Positions 1 to 6,329 of a DNA stretch of 11,340 nucleotides are shown one piece after another. The translations under genes were made by a program, and so were the position numbers. Every line of letters starts with the position of its first letter. Position 1 is the first letter of the stretch. The stretch is from Pseudomonadota bacterium (GTDB lineage Bacteria; Pseudomonadota; Gammaproteobacteria; Burkholderiales; Rhodocyclaceae): NCBI GenBank assembly GCA_009778425.1, contig WRJU01000209.1, positions 1-11,340 on the forward strand, given 5' to 3'. The notes under the pieces were generated by a model. It ran no database searches. It saw nothing but the letters and a program-made list of their open reading frames with translations, and had not been told where the DNA came from.

Positions 1-933
1 GTCTATCCTGGCGAGGGGCCAAAAATCAAGGCTGAGATCAAGGCCAAGGTCGATAAGATCACCAGCATTAAACATACTGAAGAGCCTTCGATGCTGATTG
101 GCGTTTTTGACAGCATTAACCCGGACAGTAAAATCGTGGTGGGGTATTACAACTCTATGTCTTCTTCTCGTGCCCAACTGTATTCCTATATTCGGCTGGA
201 CAGAGTGGCTTTTGTACAGTCGATCCCTTCTGTGGCAATGGTTGTTGACGATAAGAATGCCAGAGGAGGGATTAGAGTTGATAAAACCCTCTATAAAAAA
301 TACGTAGAAGAACTATTAGATGTAGCCCGCCGCCTTCGTTTGCGCGGTGAGAACGAAATCCCGGATGAATCTGGAGTATGTATTGAAGAGGGGTTTATTG
401 CCTCGCCGCTTGATTTCCGCAGCGAACGCATCGCCATTGGCTTCCGTTTTCCTGAATTTCCGGATGTGACGTTTGCGGTAGAAACGGTGAGCACAGACCG
501 TCCCAGCAAAGAGGATTCTTTAGAGGCGATGCTCGAAGGAGGACGCGAAGGAGCCGCAGAGATGGGATTGAGTGCGTTATACAGCCGCATCAAATTTCTG
601 CGCAAGGCAGACCGCGCTATCGGGAAATGGGAGGGCGCTGAGGCGTTGGCGCGGGTGCCGGGTAAAGATGGAAGCCCTGAAACGCATGATTTCACCTTCA
701 AGACACCGGGAGCAGCCAAGGATATGTTGCGCCCCTATGTCAGGATCGACCTCTATACCGGTGTGAAGGTAAATACTCGGGGAGCAGTTCCGCCCAGCCT
801 CACCGACGAAGAAGCCGTTGCAATGTGGGACAAGCTGACCTCGACGATTCGGGTGAGGCCGATGAAGGAAACCCCGCCGGGCGGCAAGGGCAAGCCGGAA
901 TCTTCGCCCCCCGCCCCAAAGCCTGGAGCCTAG
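1..933 (+). CDS. T6SS immunity protein, Tli4-like (5' partial, probably also truncated at the 3' end)
   Basis: Frame 1 is open from the first base, so the true start lies outside the window; the ATG at 91 is internal. 310 codons are visible. The region from IPDESGVCIEEGFI through IGFRFPEFPDVTFAVETV and a later RPYVRIDLYTGV block resembles the C-terminal domain of Tli4-family immunity proteins. Members of that family neutralise Tle-type phospholipase effectors delivered by type VI secretion, usually in the periplasm. This assignment rests on recognition of the family pattern, not on an alignment. The protein ends in a Pro/Gly/Lys-rich stretch (TPPGGKGKPESSPPAPKPGA) that looks like an interdomain linker rather than a natural terminus. 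The reading frame continues past the TAG into another conserved-looking domain (see 934-1185). The nearby T6SS genes support the role. The cognate effector and any signal peptide would lie upstream, out of view. Confidence 0.6.
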   Translation, partial: VYPGEGPKIKAEIKAKVDKITSIKHTEEPSMLIGVFDSINPDSKIVVGYYNSMSSSRAQLYSYIRLDRVAFVQSIPSVAMVVDDKNARGGIRVDKTLYKKYVEELLDVARRLRLRGENEIPDESGVCIEEGFIASPLDFRSERIAIGFRFPEFPDVTFAVETVSTDRPSKEDSLEAMLEGGREGAAEMGLSALYSRIKFLRKADRAIGKWEGAEALARVPGKDGSPETHDFTFKTPGAAKDMLRPYVRIDLYTGVKVNTRGAVPPSLTDEEAVAMWDKLTSTIRVRPMKETPPGGKGKPESSPPAPKPGA

Positions 934-1185
934 GCCCCGCAGGCGTTCCCGCACAGGCTCGCCACCGGCGAGGCATGTCCTAAAACCGGTCTGTGGCACT
1001 GCGTGGAAGACGGCGGGGAGCTGACGCTCATCGAAGGGCAGAGCATGCCCAATGCGCGCTTCTACAAACCGGCCACGGGCTGGCTCAACCGGATCAAAGG
1101 TATCAAACAGGTGTTCTCCCACCAGGGGCCGGGGCATTGGGAATGGGTAGGAGATGTGCCGGGGACGGACGGGAAGAAAGGGTGA
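934..1185 (+). pseudogene. Detached C-terminal domain of the Tli4-like immunity protein
   Basis: This segment is in the same frame as the preceding gene and has no stop until TGA at 1183-1185. It encodes 83 residues, starting APQAFPHRLATGEACPKTG. The block GEACPKTGLWHC, then EGQSMPNARF, then HWEWVGD, resembles a small CPxTGxWxC domain that I associate with the ends of T6SS-related proteins in Burkholderiales; this is from memory, not a search. The simplest reading is that the TAG at 931-933 is a nonsense change, for example from CAG, that cut off this domain. Independent expression is possible from GTG 1003 or ATG 1045, but neither has a convincing ribosome binding site. Read-through of the TAG or a sequence error are the alternatives. 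Confidence 0.5.
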
Positions 1186-1226
1186 GGCTGCTGAGTGGGA
1201 AATAACGGGAGGGTTCAGGGGGGCTG

Positions 1227-1367
1227 ATGAAAATGTGGAAGGTGACGAAGAAGGCTTTCTGGCACATCGCGTTTCTTGCCGCCGTGCTGGCTGGCTGCGC
1301 CGGGACGACCGAATATGTCAAGAGCTGGCAAGCCGACTTCTCAAATTCCCGTTTTGATGGTGCCTAG
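1227..1367 (+). CDS. Small putative lipoprotein (46 aa)
   Basis: ATG at 1227 opens a 46-codon frame ending in TAG at 1365-1367. The N-terminus has a basic start (MKMWKVTKK), a hydrophobic core (AFWHIAFLAAVLA) and a clear lipobox LAGC with the lipidated cysteine at residue 24. This is a classical type II signal peptide. The mature part would be only 23 residues (CAGTTEYVKSWQADFSNSRF plus DGA). Purine-rich G runs lie 6-15 bases upstream of the start and could serve as ribosome binding site. Small lipoproteins next to T6SS immunity genes are often immunity proteins themselves, but most have a larger mature domain. This one may be a 5' remnant of a longer gene, cut near where the oppositely oriented nadS now ends 13 bases away. 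No family assignment is possible. Confidence 0.5.
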   Translation: MKMWKVTKKAFWHIAFLAAVLAGCAGTTEYVKSWQADFSNSRFDGA

Positions 1368-1380
1368 TTGTCAGTTCAAT

Positions 1381-1677
1381 TCAGGTACGCAATGCCTTAA
1401 GCGCCACCTCCGGCGAAGCCAGCACGATTTTGAGCAAAGCTGCGGCAGGTCCGGTCGGGTTGCGGCGGTGTTGCTCCCAGTTTTGCAGCGTTTTTACGCT
1501 GACGCGCATCAGATGCGCAAATTCGCTTTGCGAAAGCCCCATGCGTTCGCGTATCGCTCCAGCATCTGGTGCATCCACCTTGAAACGGCGCGAGACGGGT
1601 GCTTCCCCGCGTGAGATTGCCTTGGCCTCTTTCAGGCTTTGCAGCAGATCGCCGAACAGTTCTTGATCCATAGTCAT
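1381..1677 (-). CDS. nadS: NadS-family antitoxin / HTH transcriptional regulator, orphan
   Basis: 98 residues starting MTMDQELFGDLLQSLKEAKA, followed by a short RGEAPVSRRF segment. A helix-turn-helix of the Xre/HigA type lies at about residues 41-75 (IRERMGLSQSEFAHLMRVSV then KTLQNWEQHRRNPTGPA). The ending LLKIVLASPEVALKAL is typical of the NadS group. NadS proteins bind the promoter of their own toxin-antitoxin operon and neutralise a RelE/HigB-type toxin, normally encoded just upstream of nadS. Here the sequence upstream on the minus strand runs directly into the divergent tssG gene and holds no toxin frame. The gene is therefore an orphan antitoxin or a repurposed regulator. A nested dyad 8-32 bp upstream of its start is a plausible operator. 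Confidence 0.8.
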   Translation of the reverse strand: MTMDQELFGDLLQSLKEAKAISRGEAPVSRRFKVDAPDAGAIRERMGLSQSEFAHLMRVSVKTLQNWEQHRRNPTGPAAALLKIVLASPEVALKALRT

Positions 1678-1684
1678 GCTCTAT

Positions 1685-1709
1685 GAATACAATGTTCCGT
1701 ATTTTATTC
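1685..1709. promoter_or_regulatory. Nested dyad upstream of nadS, possible autoregulatory operator
   Basis: Outer arms GAATA (1685-1689) and TATTC (1705-1709) enclose inner arms AATAC (1686-1690) and GTATT (1699-1703). The dyad lies just upstream of nadS on the minus strand, inside the divergent nadS/tssG interval. HTH antitoxins commonly bind such sites over their own promoter. If NadS binds here it could also affect the start of the tssG unit. The assignment is inferred from position and symmetry only. Confidence 0.3.
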
Positions 1710-1787
1710 GCCATTGGCGGATAAACAGGGTTGAATTTGAGTGTTTCGGTTCTGTCCGAAGAAAATCCCGTCATTGAGGGTGCAATA

Positions 1788-2831
1788 ATGCCGTCCCCAT
1801 CGAATCGAGACCCGCGTGATCTGATCCAGGAATTGGAGAAAGATGCGACGCAGTTCAGTTTTTTCCAGGCCGTGCGCCTGCTGGCACTGACTGCCCGCCA
1901 ATACGGCGGCAGACGACAGTCGCATCTTCCTTCCGATTTGCGTTTCCGCACTGCGGCAACATTCAGCTTTCCAGCCAGCGAGATGACCCGTTACCAGCCT
2001 GCTCTCTCGGAAGCGCCTGACGCGGAGCAAACGCGCGACGAAATGACCGTGAATTTCCTGGGACTGGTCGGCCCAAACGCAACGCTGCCTCAGCCCTACA
2101 CAGAACTGGTCATCAAACGCCGCCAGTCCTTTCGGGATACGGGGCTGCACGGCTTTCTCGATATCTTCAGCCACCGTGCCATCGCCCTTTTTTACAGCGC
2201 CTGGCGCAAATACCGCTATTGGCTGGACGTTGAAGATGGTGAACCAGACAGACTGACCCGCAATCTGTTGGATTTATCGGGTGTTGGTGTTCAAAGCCTG
2301 CGCGAAAAACTGGGTTCTGGAAACACCAATCGAGTTGCCGAGACCTTCTTTGCCTTCTATGCCGGTTTGTTATCGCAAAAACCCATTTCAACACAGGCGA
2401 TGAGTACCGTGATCCGGGGCTTTTTCGGCGTGCCTACCAGGATTGAGCAGTTCGTCGGCCAGTGGATCAAGATTCCCCCGGAAGAGCAATCCCGGATCGG
2501 CGGGAATGCGCGCGAAGGGGTATCCGCGTTTTGCGGGCGGCGTATCTGGGATCGGCAAACGAAAATTCAAATCCACCTGGGGCCGATGCGCCGTGCCAAG
2601 TACGAGGGGCTCCTGCCCGGTGAGCCGGGTGCGCAGGCGCTGGAGACCTTGGTGCGGTACATGGTCGGACACGGGCTGGCGTGCGACGTGCAGCTCATTC
2701 TCGATAGGCGTGATGTTCCTGTACCGCGCCTCAAAGCGGGCCAGCGGCCACCGCTAGGCGGCAACGCATGGCTCTTCACTCGGCCAGTCGACCATGACCT
2801 GGAAGGAAAGCGGTACCGGCTTCTTAAATGA
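1788..2831 (+). CDS. tssG: T6SS baseplate protein TssG (ImpH/VasB)
   Basis: 347 residues, the usual size for TssG. The N-terminus (DLIQELEKDATQFSFFQAVR) carries the family's FxFFQAVRLL motif. The middle has the conserved FLGLVGPNATLPQPYTELV block and DIFSHRAIALFYSAWRKY. The C-terminal part has the GRRIWDRQTKIQIHLGPM region. TssG forms the T6SS baseplate wedge together with TssF, TssE and TssK. I chose ATG 1788 because GAGGGTG lies 6-12 bases upstream and the product then begins like other TssG proteins; a TTG at 1731 would add 19 residues without family character. tssF normally lies directly upstream but is absent here, replaced by the nadS/immunity segment. tssH follows after 53 bases. Confidence 0.9.
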   Translation: MPSPSNRDPRDLIQELEKDATQFSFFQAVRLLALTARQYGGRRQSHLPSDLRFRTAATFSFPASEMTRYQPALSEAPDAEQTRDEMTVNFLGLVGPNATLPQPYTELVIKRRQSFRDTGLHGFLDIFSHRAIALFYSAWRKYRYWLDVEDGEPDRLTRNLLDLSGVGVQSLREKLGSGNTNRVAETFFAFYAGLLSQKPISTQAMSTVIRGFFGVPTRIEQFVGQWIKIPPEEQSRIGGNAREGVSAFCGRRIWDRQTKIQIHLGPMRRAKYEGLLPGEPGAQALETLVRYMVGHGLACDVQLILDRRDVPVPRLKAGQRPPLGGNAWLFTRPVDHDLEGKRYRLLK

Positions 2832-2884
2832 AGCATTCCTGAATCGTTTCATCAATTTTTCAATTCATCACCAGACTCATTATT

Positions 2885-5572
2885 ATGAATGCATTACAAG
2901 CCCTTTTTCTTCGCCTGACGCCTGTTGCCCGCCGAGCCTTCGAAGAATCCATCAGCCGCGCGCAGGCACGTACCCATCATGAAATCGAAGTTGAGCATGT
3001 GCTGCTGTCGCTGCTCGATCAGACCAATAACGCCTTCATGGCAGCATTGCGGGCAACAAGCGCGGACATTTCCCAGTTGGAGGCCGATCTCAACGCGGCG
3101 CTGGACAGTTTCCGCTCCGGCAGCACGCGCAACCCGGAGCTGTCGGTCTGGATACCTAGATGGCTGGAAAAAGGCTGGCTGATTGCCAGCGCCGAAAATA
3201 GGGAGGCGGACATTTCCAGTGTCGATCTGCTGCTGGCGATCCTGACCGACGACGGCTTGCGCGGTGCGTTACGGACATCCGCTGCTGTGCTTCTTCAACT
3301 CGACGCAGGAAGGTTCGCTGAAGCCTACGCCGCGATCCGTGCACGCGACGGGGAGGGAGGAACCGGCGGCAAACCTTCCAGCGTCACTGAACCACCTGGG
3401 ATCGAACCCCAGAATCCGGCAACGCTCTCTGCCAAACGTGGTACGCCTGGATTGGACAAATACACGATTGACCTCACCGCACAGGCACGCGCAGGCAAGA
3501 TGGATCCCGTGCTTGAGCGGGAGGCCGAAATCCGCCAGATGACGGACATCCTGCTGCGTCGCCGCCAGAACAACGTAATCCTCACCGGCGAGCCGGGCGT
3601 CGGCAAGACGGCGGTGGTGGAGGGTTTGGCCCAGAAGATCGTTGCGGGCGAAGTGCCTCCTGCGCTTGCCAAGGTAGCGCTACGCACGCTCGACCTCGGT
3701 CTGTTACAGGCCGGTGCCTCTGTTAAGGGTGAGTTTGAAAACCGACTCCGACAAGTCATCGATGAAGTCAAGGGGAGCCTGACGCCGATCATCCTGTTCA
3801 TCGACGAAGCGCACACCATGATCGGCGCAGGTGGCGGGGCGGGAGGGAGCGACGCGGCCAACCTGCTCAAACCCGCGCTGGCGCGGGGCGAACTGCGCAC
3901 CATCGCCGCGACGACCTGGTCAGAGTATAAAAAATATTTTGAGAAGGACGCTGCGCTGGCGCGACGCTTCCAGGTGATCAAGGTTGATGAGCCAACCCCT
4001 GAGTCTGCGGTGCAGATGACGCGCGGCGTTGCCCTGGCGCTGGCCAGGCACCATCAGGTCGATATTCTCGACGAAGCCGTGGTGTCCGCCGTCAATCTTT
4101 CCAGCCGTTACATCTCAGGGCGGCAGTTGCCGGACAAGGCGATCTCCGTGCTCGATACGGCGTGCGCCCGTATCGCGCTTTCCCGTGTGGGCCGTCCGGG
4201 GCCGGTAGAAGACGTGGAAGTCATCATCGGAAACATCGACCGCGAATTGGCCGCACTCGGGTGCGAGGAAGGCCATGAGGCACGCATCAAGGAACTGAAG
4301 GAGAAAAGAACCCATCTGGAAACGGATCTCTCCCGCCTGAAGGCCGCGTGGGACGAACAGTCAAAACTTGTCGAAGAAATCGTCGCAATCAAGGCAGCGC
4401 CAGAGGCTAAGGCAAAGCCAGGCAAGTCCAGGAAACCGAGTCCGCTTCAGGAGAAGCGCAATGCGCTGCGCGCCCTGCAAAAGAAGCTGTCGCTGGCCTA
4501 CGAATGTGTCGACACGAACATCATCTCCGATGTCATCAGTGGTTGGACGGGCATCCCGCTTGGCCGGATGGTGAGCGACGAACTGCAACAGGTGCGCGAT
4601 CTTGGTCGGCTGCTCGCCGAGCGCGTCATCGGGCAGGATCACGCGCTCGCCCAGATTGCCGAGCGGGTGCGTATTGCCAAGGCGAATCTGGACGACCCCG
4701 GCAAACCAAAAGGCGTGTTTTTGCTGACTGGCCCCTCGGGCGTTGGCAAGACCGAAACGGCGCTGGCACTGGCCGAGGCGCTGTATGGCGGTGAGCGCAA
4801 CCTCATCAACATCAACATGAGCGAATACCAGGAGGCGCATACCGTCAGTGGTCTCAAGGGTTCTCCTCCCGGCTACGTTGGTTACGGCGAAGGCGGCGTG
4901 CTTACCGAAGCGGTAAGAAGGAAACCGTATTCAGTCGTGCTGCTCGACGAAGTGGAAAAGGCGCATCCGGACGTGCTCGAACTCTTCTATCAGGTGTTCG
5001 ATAAGGGCAGGCTGGAAGACGCCGAGGGCAACGAAATCGACTTCAAGAACACGGTCATCATTTTGACCTCCAACGTCGGCAGTGACCTCATCACGCGCGC
5101 CGTTCAATACGGTGTTACCGTGCAGCAGGGAGCAGAAGAAGCGGGAGAAGAGGATAAAGACAAACCCGTTGAAACCCGCGATCCGACGCCGGAAGATCTG
5201 GTTGAGATCATGCGTCCAACCCTGCAAAAGACGTTCAAGCCCGCCTTTCTGGGGCGGCTTACGATTGTGCCGTTCTTCCCGATTAGCGAGGAAGTGTTGA
5301 GGAAGATCGTCATTCTGAAACTCGGCAGGATCAAGCGCCGCATCGAAGAGAATCACCGGGCCGAAGTAGATTTTTCCGATGAACTGGTCGATTTCATCGC
5401 TGTGCGCTGCAACGACGTCGACAGCGGTGCCCGCGATGTCGATGCACTGCTGACGCATACACTGCTGGCGAAGATTTCCGAAGCGCTGCTCGACCGGCTG
5501 ACGGGTGGCAGAAAGCTCAAGCGTATCGGCGTGACGGTCAAATGCGGCGATCTGAAGGTCAAGGTAAGCTAG
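2885..5572 (+). CDS. tssH: T6SS AAA+ ATPase TssH (ClpV1), sheath-recycling unfoldase
   Basis: 895 residues, full length for ClpV. It has a Clp-N-like N-terminal domain (about 1-165). A first AAA+ module follows, with Walker A GEPGVGKT (235-242) and Walker B/DEAH (307-310). A coiled-coil middle domain (about 440-530) contains a Lys/Ala/Pro-rich insertion. The second AAA+ module has Walker A GPSGVGKT (616-623) and Walker B DEVE (688-691), then a ClpB-type small domain. Both ATPase sites look intact. ClpV binds the contracted TssB/TssC sheath and disassembles it with ATP so that subunits can be reused. An acidic stretch after the second Walker region (QQGAEEAGEEDKDKPVE) seems longer than usual. 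No strong Shine-Dalgarno precedes ATG 2885, so translation may depend on coupling with tssG. The stop is 4 bases before the rfaH-like gene. Confidence 0.95.
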   Translation: MNALQALFLRLTPVARRAFEESISRAQARTHHEIEVEHVLLSLLDQTNNAFMAALRATSADISQLEADLNAALDSFRSGSTRNPELSVWIPRWLEKGWLIASAENREADISSVDLLLAILTDDGLRGALRTSAAVLLQLDAGRFAEAYAAIRARDGEGGTGGKPSSVTEPPGIEPQNPATLSAKRGTPGLDKYTIDLTAQARAGKMDPVLEREAEIRQMTDILLRRRQNNVILTGEPGVGKTAVVEGLAQKIVAGEVPPALAKVALRTLDLGLLQAGASVKGEFENRLRQVIDEVKGSLTPIILFIDEAHTMIGAGGGAGGSDAANLLKPALARGELRTIAATTWSEYKKYFEKDAALARRFQVIKVDEPTPESAVQMTRGVALALARHHQVDILDEAVVSAVNLSSRYISGRQLPDKAISVLDTACARIALSRVGRPGPVEDVEVIIGNIDRELAALGCEEGHEARIKELKEKRTHLETDLSRLKAAWDEQSKLVEEIVAIKAAPEAKAKPGKSRKPSPLQEKRNALRALQKKLSLAYECVDTNIISDVISGWTGIPLGRMVSDELQQVRDLGRLLAERVIGQDHALAQIAERVRIAKANLDDPGKPKGVFLLTGPSGVGKTETALALAEALYGGERNLININMSEYQEAHTVSGLKGSPPGYVGYGEGGVLTEAVRRKPYSVVLLDEVEKAHPDVLELFYQVFDKGRLEDAEGNEIDFKNTVIILTSNVGSDLITRAVQYGVTVQQGAEEAGEEDKDKPVETRDPTPEDLVEIMRPTLQKTFKPAFLGRLTIVPFFPISEEVLRKIVILKLGRIKRRIEENHRAEVDFSDELVDFIAVRCNDVDSGARDVDALLTHTLLAKISEALLDRLTGGRKLKRIGVTVKCGDLKVKVS

Positions 5573-5576
5573 CGGT

Positions 5577-6074
5577 ATGCACTGGTATCTCATCCACACA
5601 AAACCACGCCAAGAAAAAAAGGCGCTTCTCAACCTCGAACGGCAGGGCTATACCTGCTATTTGCCCATGATTCGCATCGAAAAACTGCTCTGGTGCAAGC
5701 TGGTCGTTGTAAATGAGGCGTTGTTTTCGCGCTATCTTTTCATCCGCATGGGGCTGGATGGCAAAGACAAGAGCTGGTCGCCCATCCGCTCGACGGTCGG
5801 CGTGAGTCGGCTGGTGCGCTTCGGCGAGCGCCCCGCTCAAGTTGACGACCGTCTGGTTGAGGAACTGAAATCCCGTGAAGAGTCGTTGCTCTCAGAGCCT
5901 GCCCGCTTGTTCAATCCGGGCGATACCGTTCGCATCGCGGAAGGCCCTTTCTCAGGGTTCGATGCGATTTACCACATGTCAGACGGCGCGCAACGCGCAC
6001 ATGTACTGATTGATATGTTGAGTAAGTCGGTATCCCTGCAACTTGACTCTGGAAGCCTGCGCAAAGCCGAGTGA
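5577..6074 (+). CDS. rfaH: RfaH-like specialised NusG paralogue (transcription antiterminator)
   Basis: 165 residues, close to E. coli RfaH (162). The N-terminal NGN domain begins WYLIHTKPRQEKKALLNLER and contains LFSRYLFIRM and the GVSRLVRFGERPA motif. A C-terminal KOW-type domain starts near NPGDTVRIAEGPFSGFDAIY. RfaH binds RNA polymerase paused at ops elements, suppresses pausing and Rho termination over long operons, and can recruit ribosomes through its refolded C-terminal domain. Glu47 and Arg140 line up with E. coli E48 and R138, the interdomain contact of the autoinhibited form, so fold switching may be retained; this is my alignment by eye. The gene begins 4 bases after tssH, so it is likely co-transcribed with it and probably serves this cluster or a neighbouring long operon. 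I saw no convincing ops site on the sense strand nearby. Confidence 0.85.
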   Translation: MHWYLIHTKPRQEKKALLNLERQGYTCYLPMIRIEKLLWCKLVVVNEALFSRYLFIRMGLDGKDKSWSPIRSTVGVSRLVRFGERPAQVDDRLVEELKSREESLLSEPARLFNPGDTVRIAEGPFSGFDAIYHMSDGAQRAHVLIDMLSKSVSLQLDSGSLRKAE

Positions 6075-6119
6075 ACTGCGCGTTTTGGCGTGAGATGTGG
6101 AACGGCTGCCGTTTCAGGA

Positions 6120-6176
6120 AACAAAATACAATATTTGAGTATTCTTTTGGCGTATAAAACAGGTATACTGTTTGCA
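6120..6176 (+). promoter_or_regulatory. AT-rich promoter-like region with operator-like dyad
   Basis: The segment between rfaH and the RIT element becomes markedly AT-rich. It contains a good -10-like TATACT (6164-6169) inside a dyad AAACAG-gtata-CTGTTT (6157-6173), and an imperfect palindrome AATATTTGAGTATT further upstream. A repressor site over a -10 box would look like this. No -35 at ideal spacing is obvious. The ATG at 6176 sits only 6 bases after the -10, so a transcript from it would be nearly leaderless. Confidence 0.35.
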
Positions 6177-6226
6177 TGAAAAAATGTTTCAGACTCTACC
6201 GTGCCGTTATGGAAACCTTTCCATAA
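6176..6226 (+). other. 16-codon ORF, possible 5' stub of a gene cut by the RIT insertion
   Basis: ATG 6176 encodes MKKCFRLYRAVMETFP and stops at TAA 6224-6226, two bases before the RIT left repeat. Its stop lies within the second arm of the border palindrome. It may be chance, a leader peptide, or the beginning of a gene whose remainder is the fragment at 9677-9892 beyond the other RIT end. Confidence 0.2.
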
Positions 6227-6230
6227 CGGC
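6203..6230. repeat. Perfect palindrome at the left RIT border
   Basis: Arms GCCGTTATGGAAA (6203-6215) and TTTCCATAACGGC (6218-6230) are perfect reverse complements separated by CC. The last three bases (GGC) are also the first three of the RIT left terminal repeat. No T-run follows on either strand, so it does not look like an intrinsic terminator. It may be a recombination target or core site. There is no second copy at the right border. Confidence 0.75.
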
Positions 6231-6259
6231 GCTTAGGTTAAGTCTGTTTTTATGTAAAT
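6228..6259 (+). repeat. RIT left terminal inverted repeat
   Basis: The repeat begins GGCGCTTAGGTTAAG and ends TTTTTATGTAAAT. It matches the reverse complement of 9645-9676 at 31 of 32 positions; the one mismatch is T at 6243 against C in the right copy read on the minus strand. Identity stops immediately inside the element. Confidence 0.9.
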
Positions 6260-6283
6260 CTTTTGTCATATAAATACTCTGAA

Positions 6284-6312
6284 GCCCGACCGCGCCTGAA
6301 AGCAGCAGTCGG
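6284..6312. repeat. Hairpin downstream of the third recombinase gene
   Basis: CCCGAC (6285-6290) pairs with GTCGGG (6308-6313) around a loop of about 17 bases, between the third recombinase stop and the RIT left end. In minus-strand orientation only a weak T-containing stretch follows, so a terminator role is uncertain. It may be a subterminal recombinase-binding repeat instead. Confidence 0.3.
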
Positions 6313-6329
6313 GACACTTTCCATAAAAA

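Noticed and set aside
577..1137. Minus-strand ORF of 186 codons opposite the immunity gene
   Set aside because: It is a shadow of the Tli4-like frame, with low-complexity Arg-rich translation.
1731..1787. TTG start for tssG giving 19 extra residues
   Set aside because: ATG 1788 has a better ribosome binding site and gives a family-typical N-terminus.
4931..5632. Minus-strand ORF of 233 codons opposite tssH and rfaH
   Set aside because: It is antisense to conserved ClpV motifs and spans two real genes; no protein family is recognisable.
6157..6173. LexA (SOS) box
   Set aside because: The arms are ACAG...CTGT, the reverse of the CTGT-N8-ACAG order, and the spacing is wrong.
6203..6230. Intrinsic terminator for rfaH
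   Set aside because: The stem is perfect but no T-run follows on either strand, and it overlaps the RIT terminal repeat.
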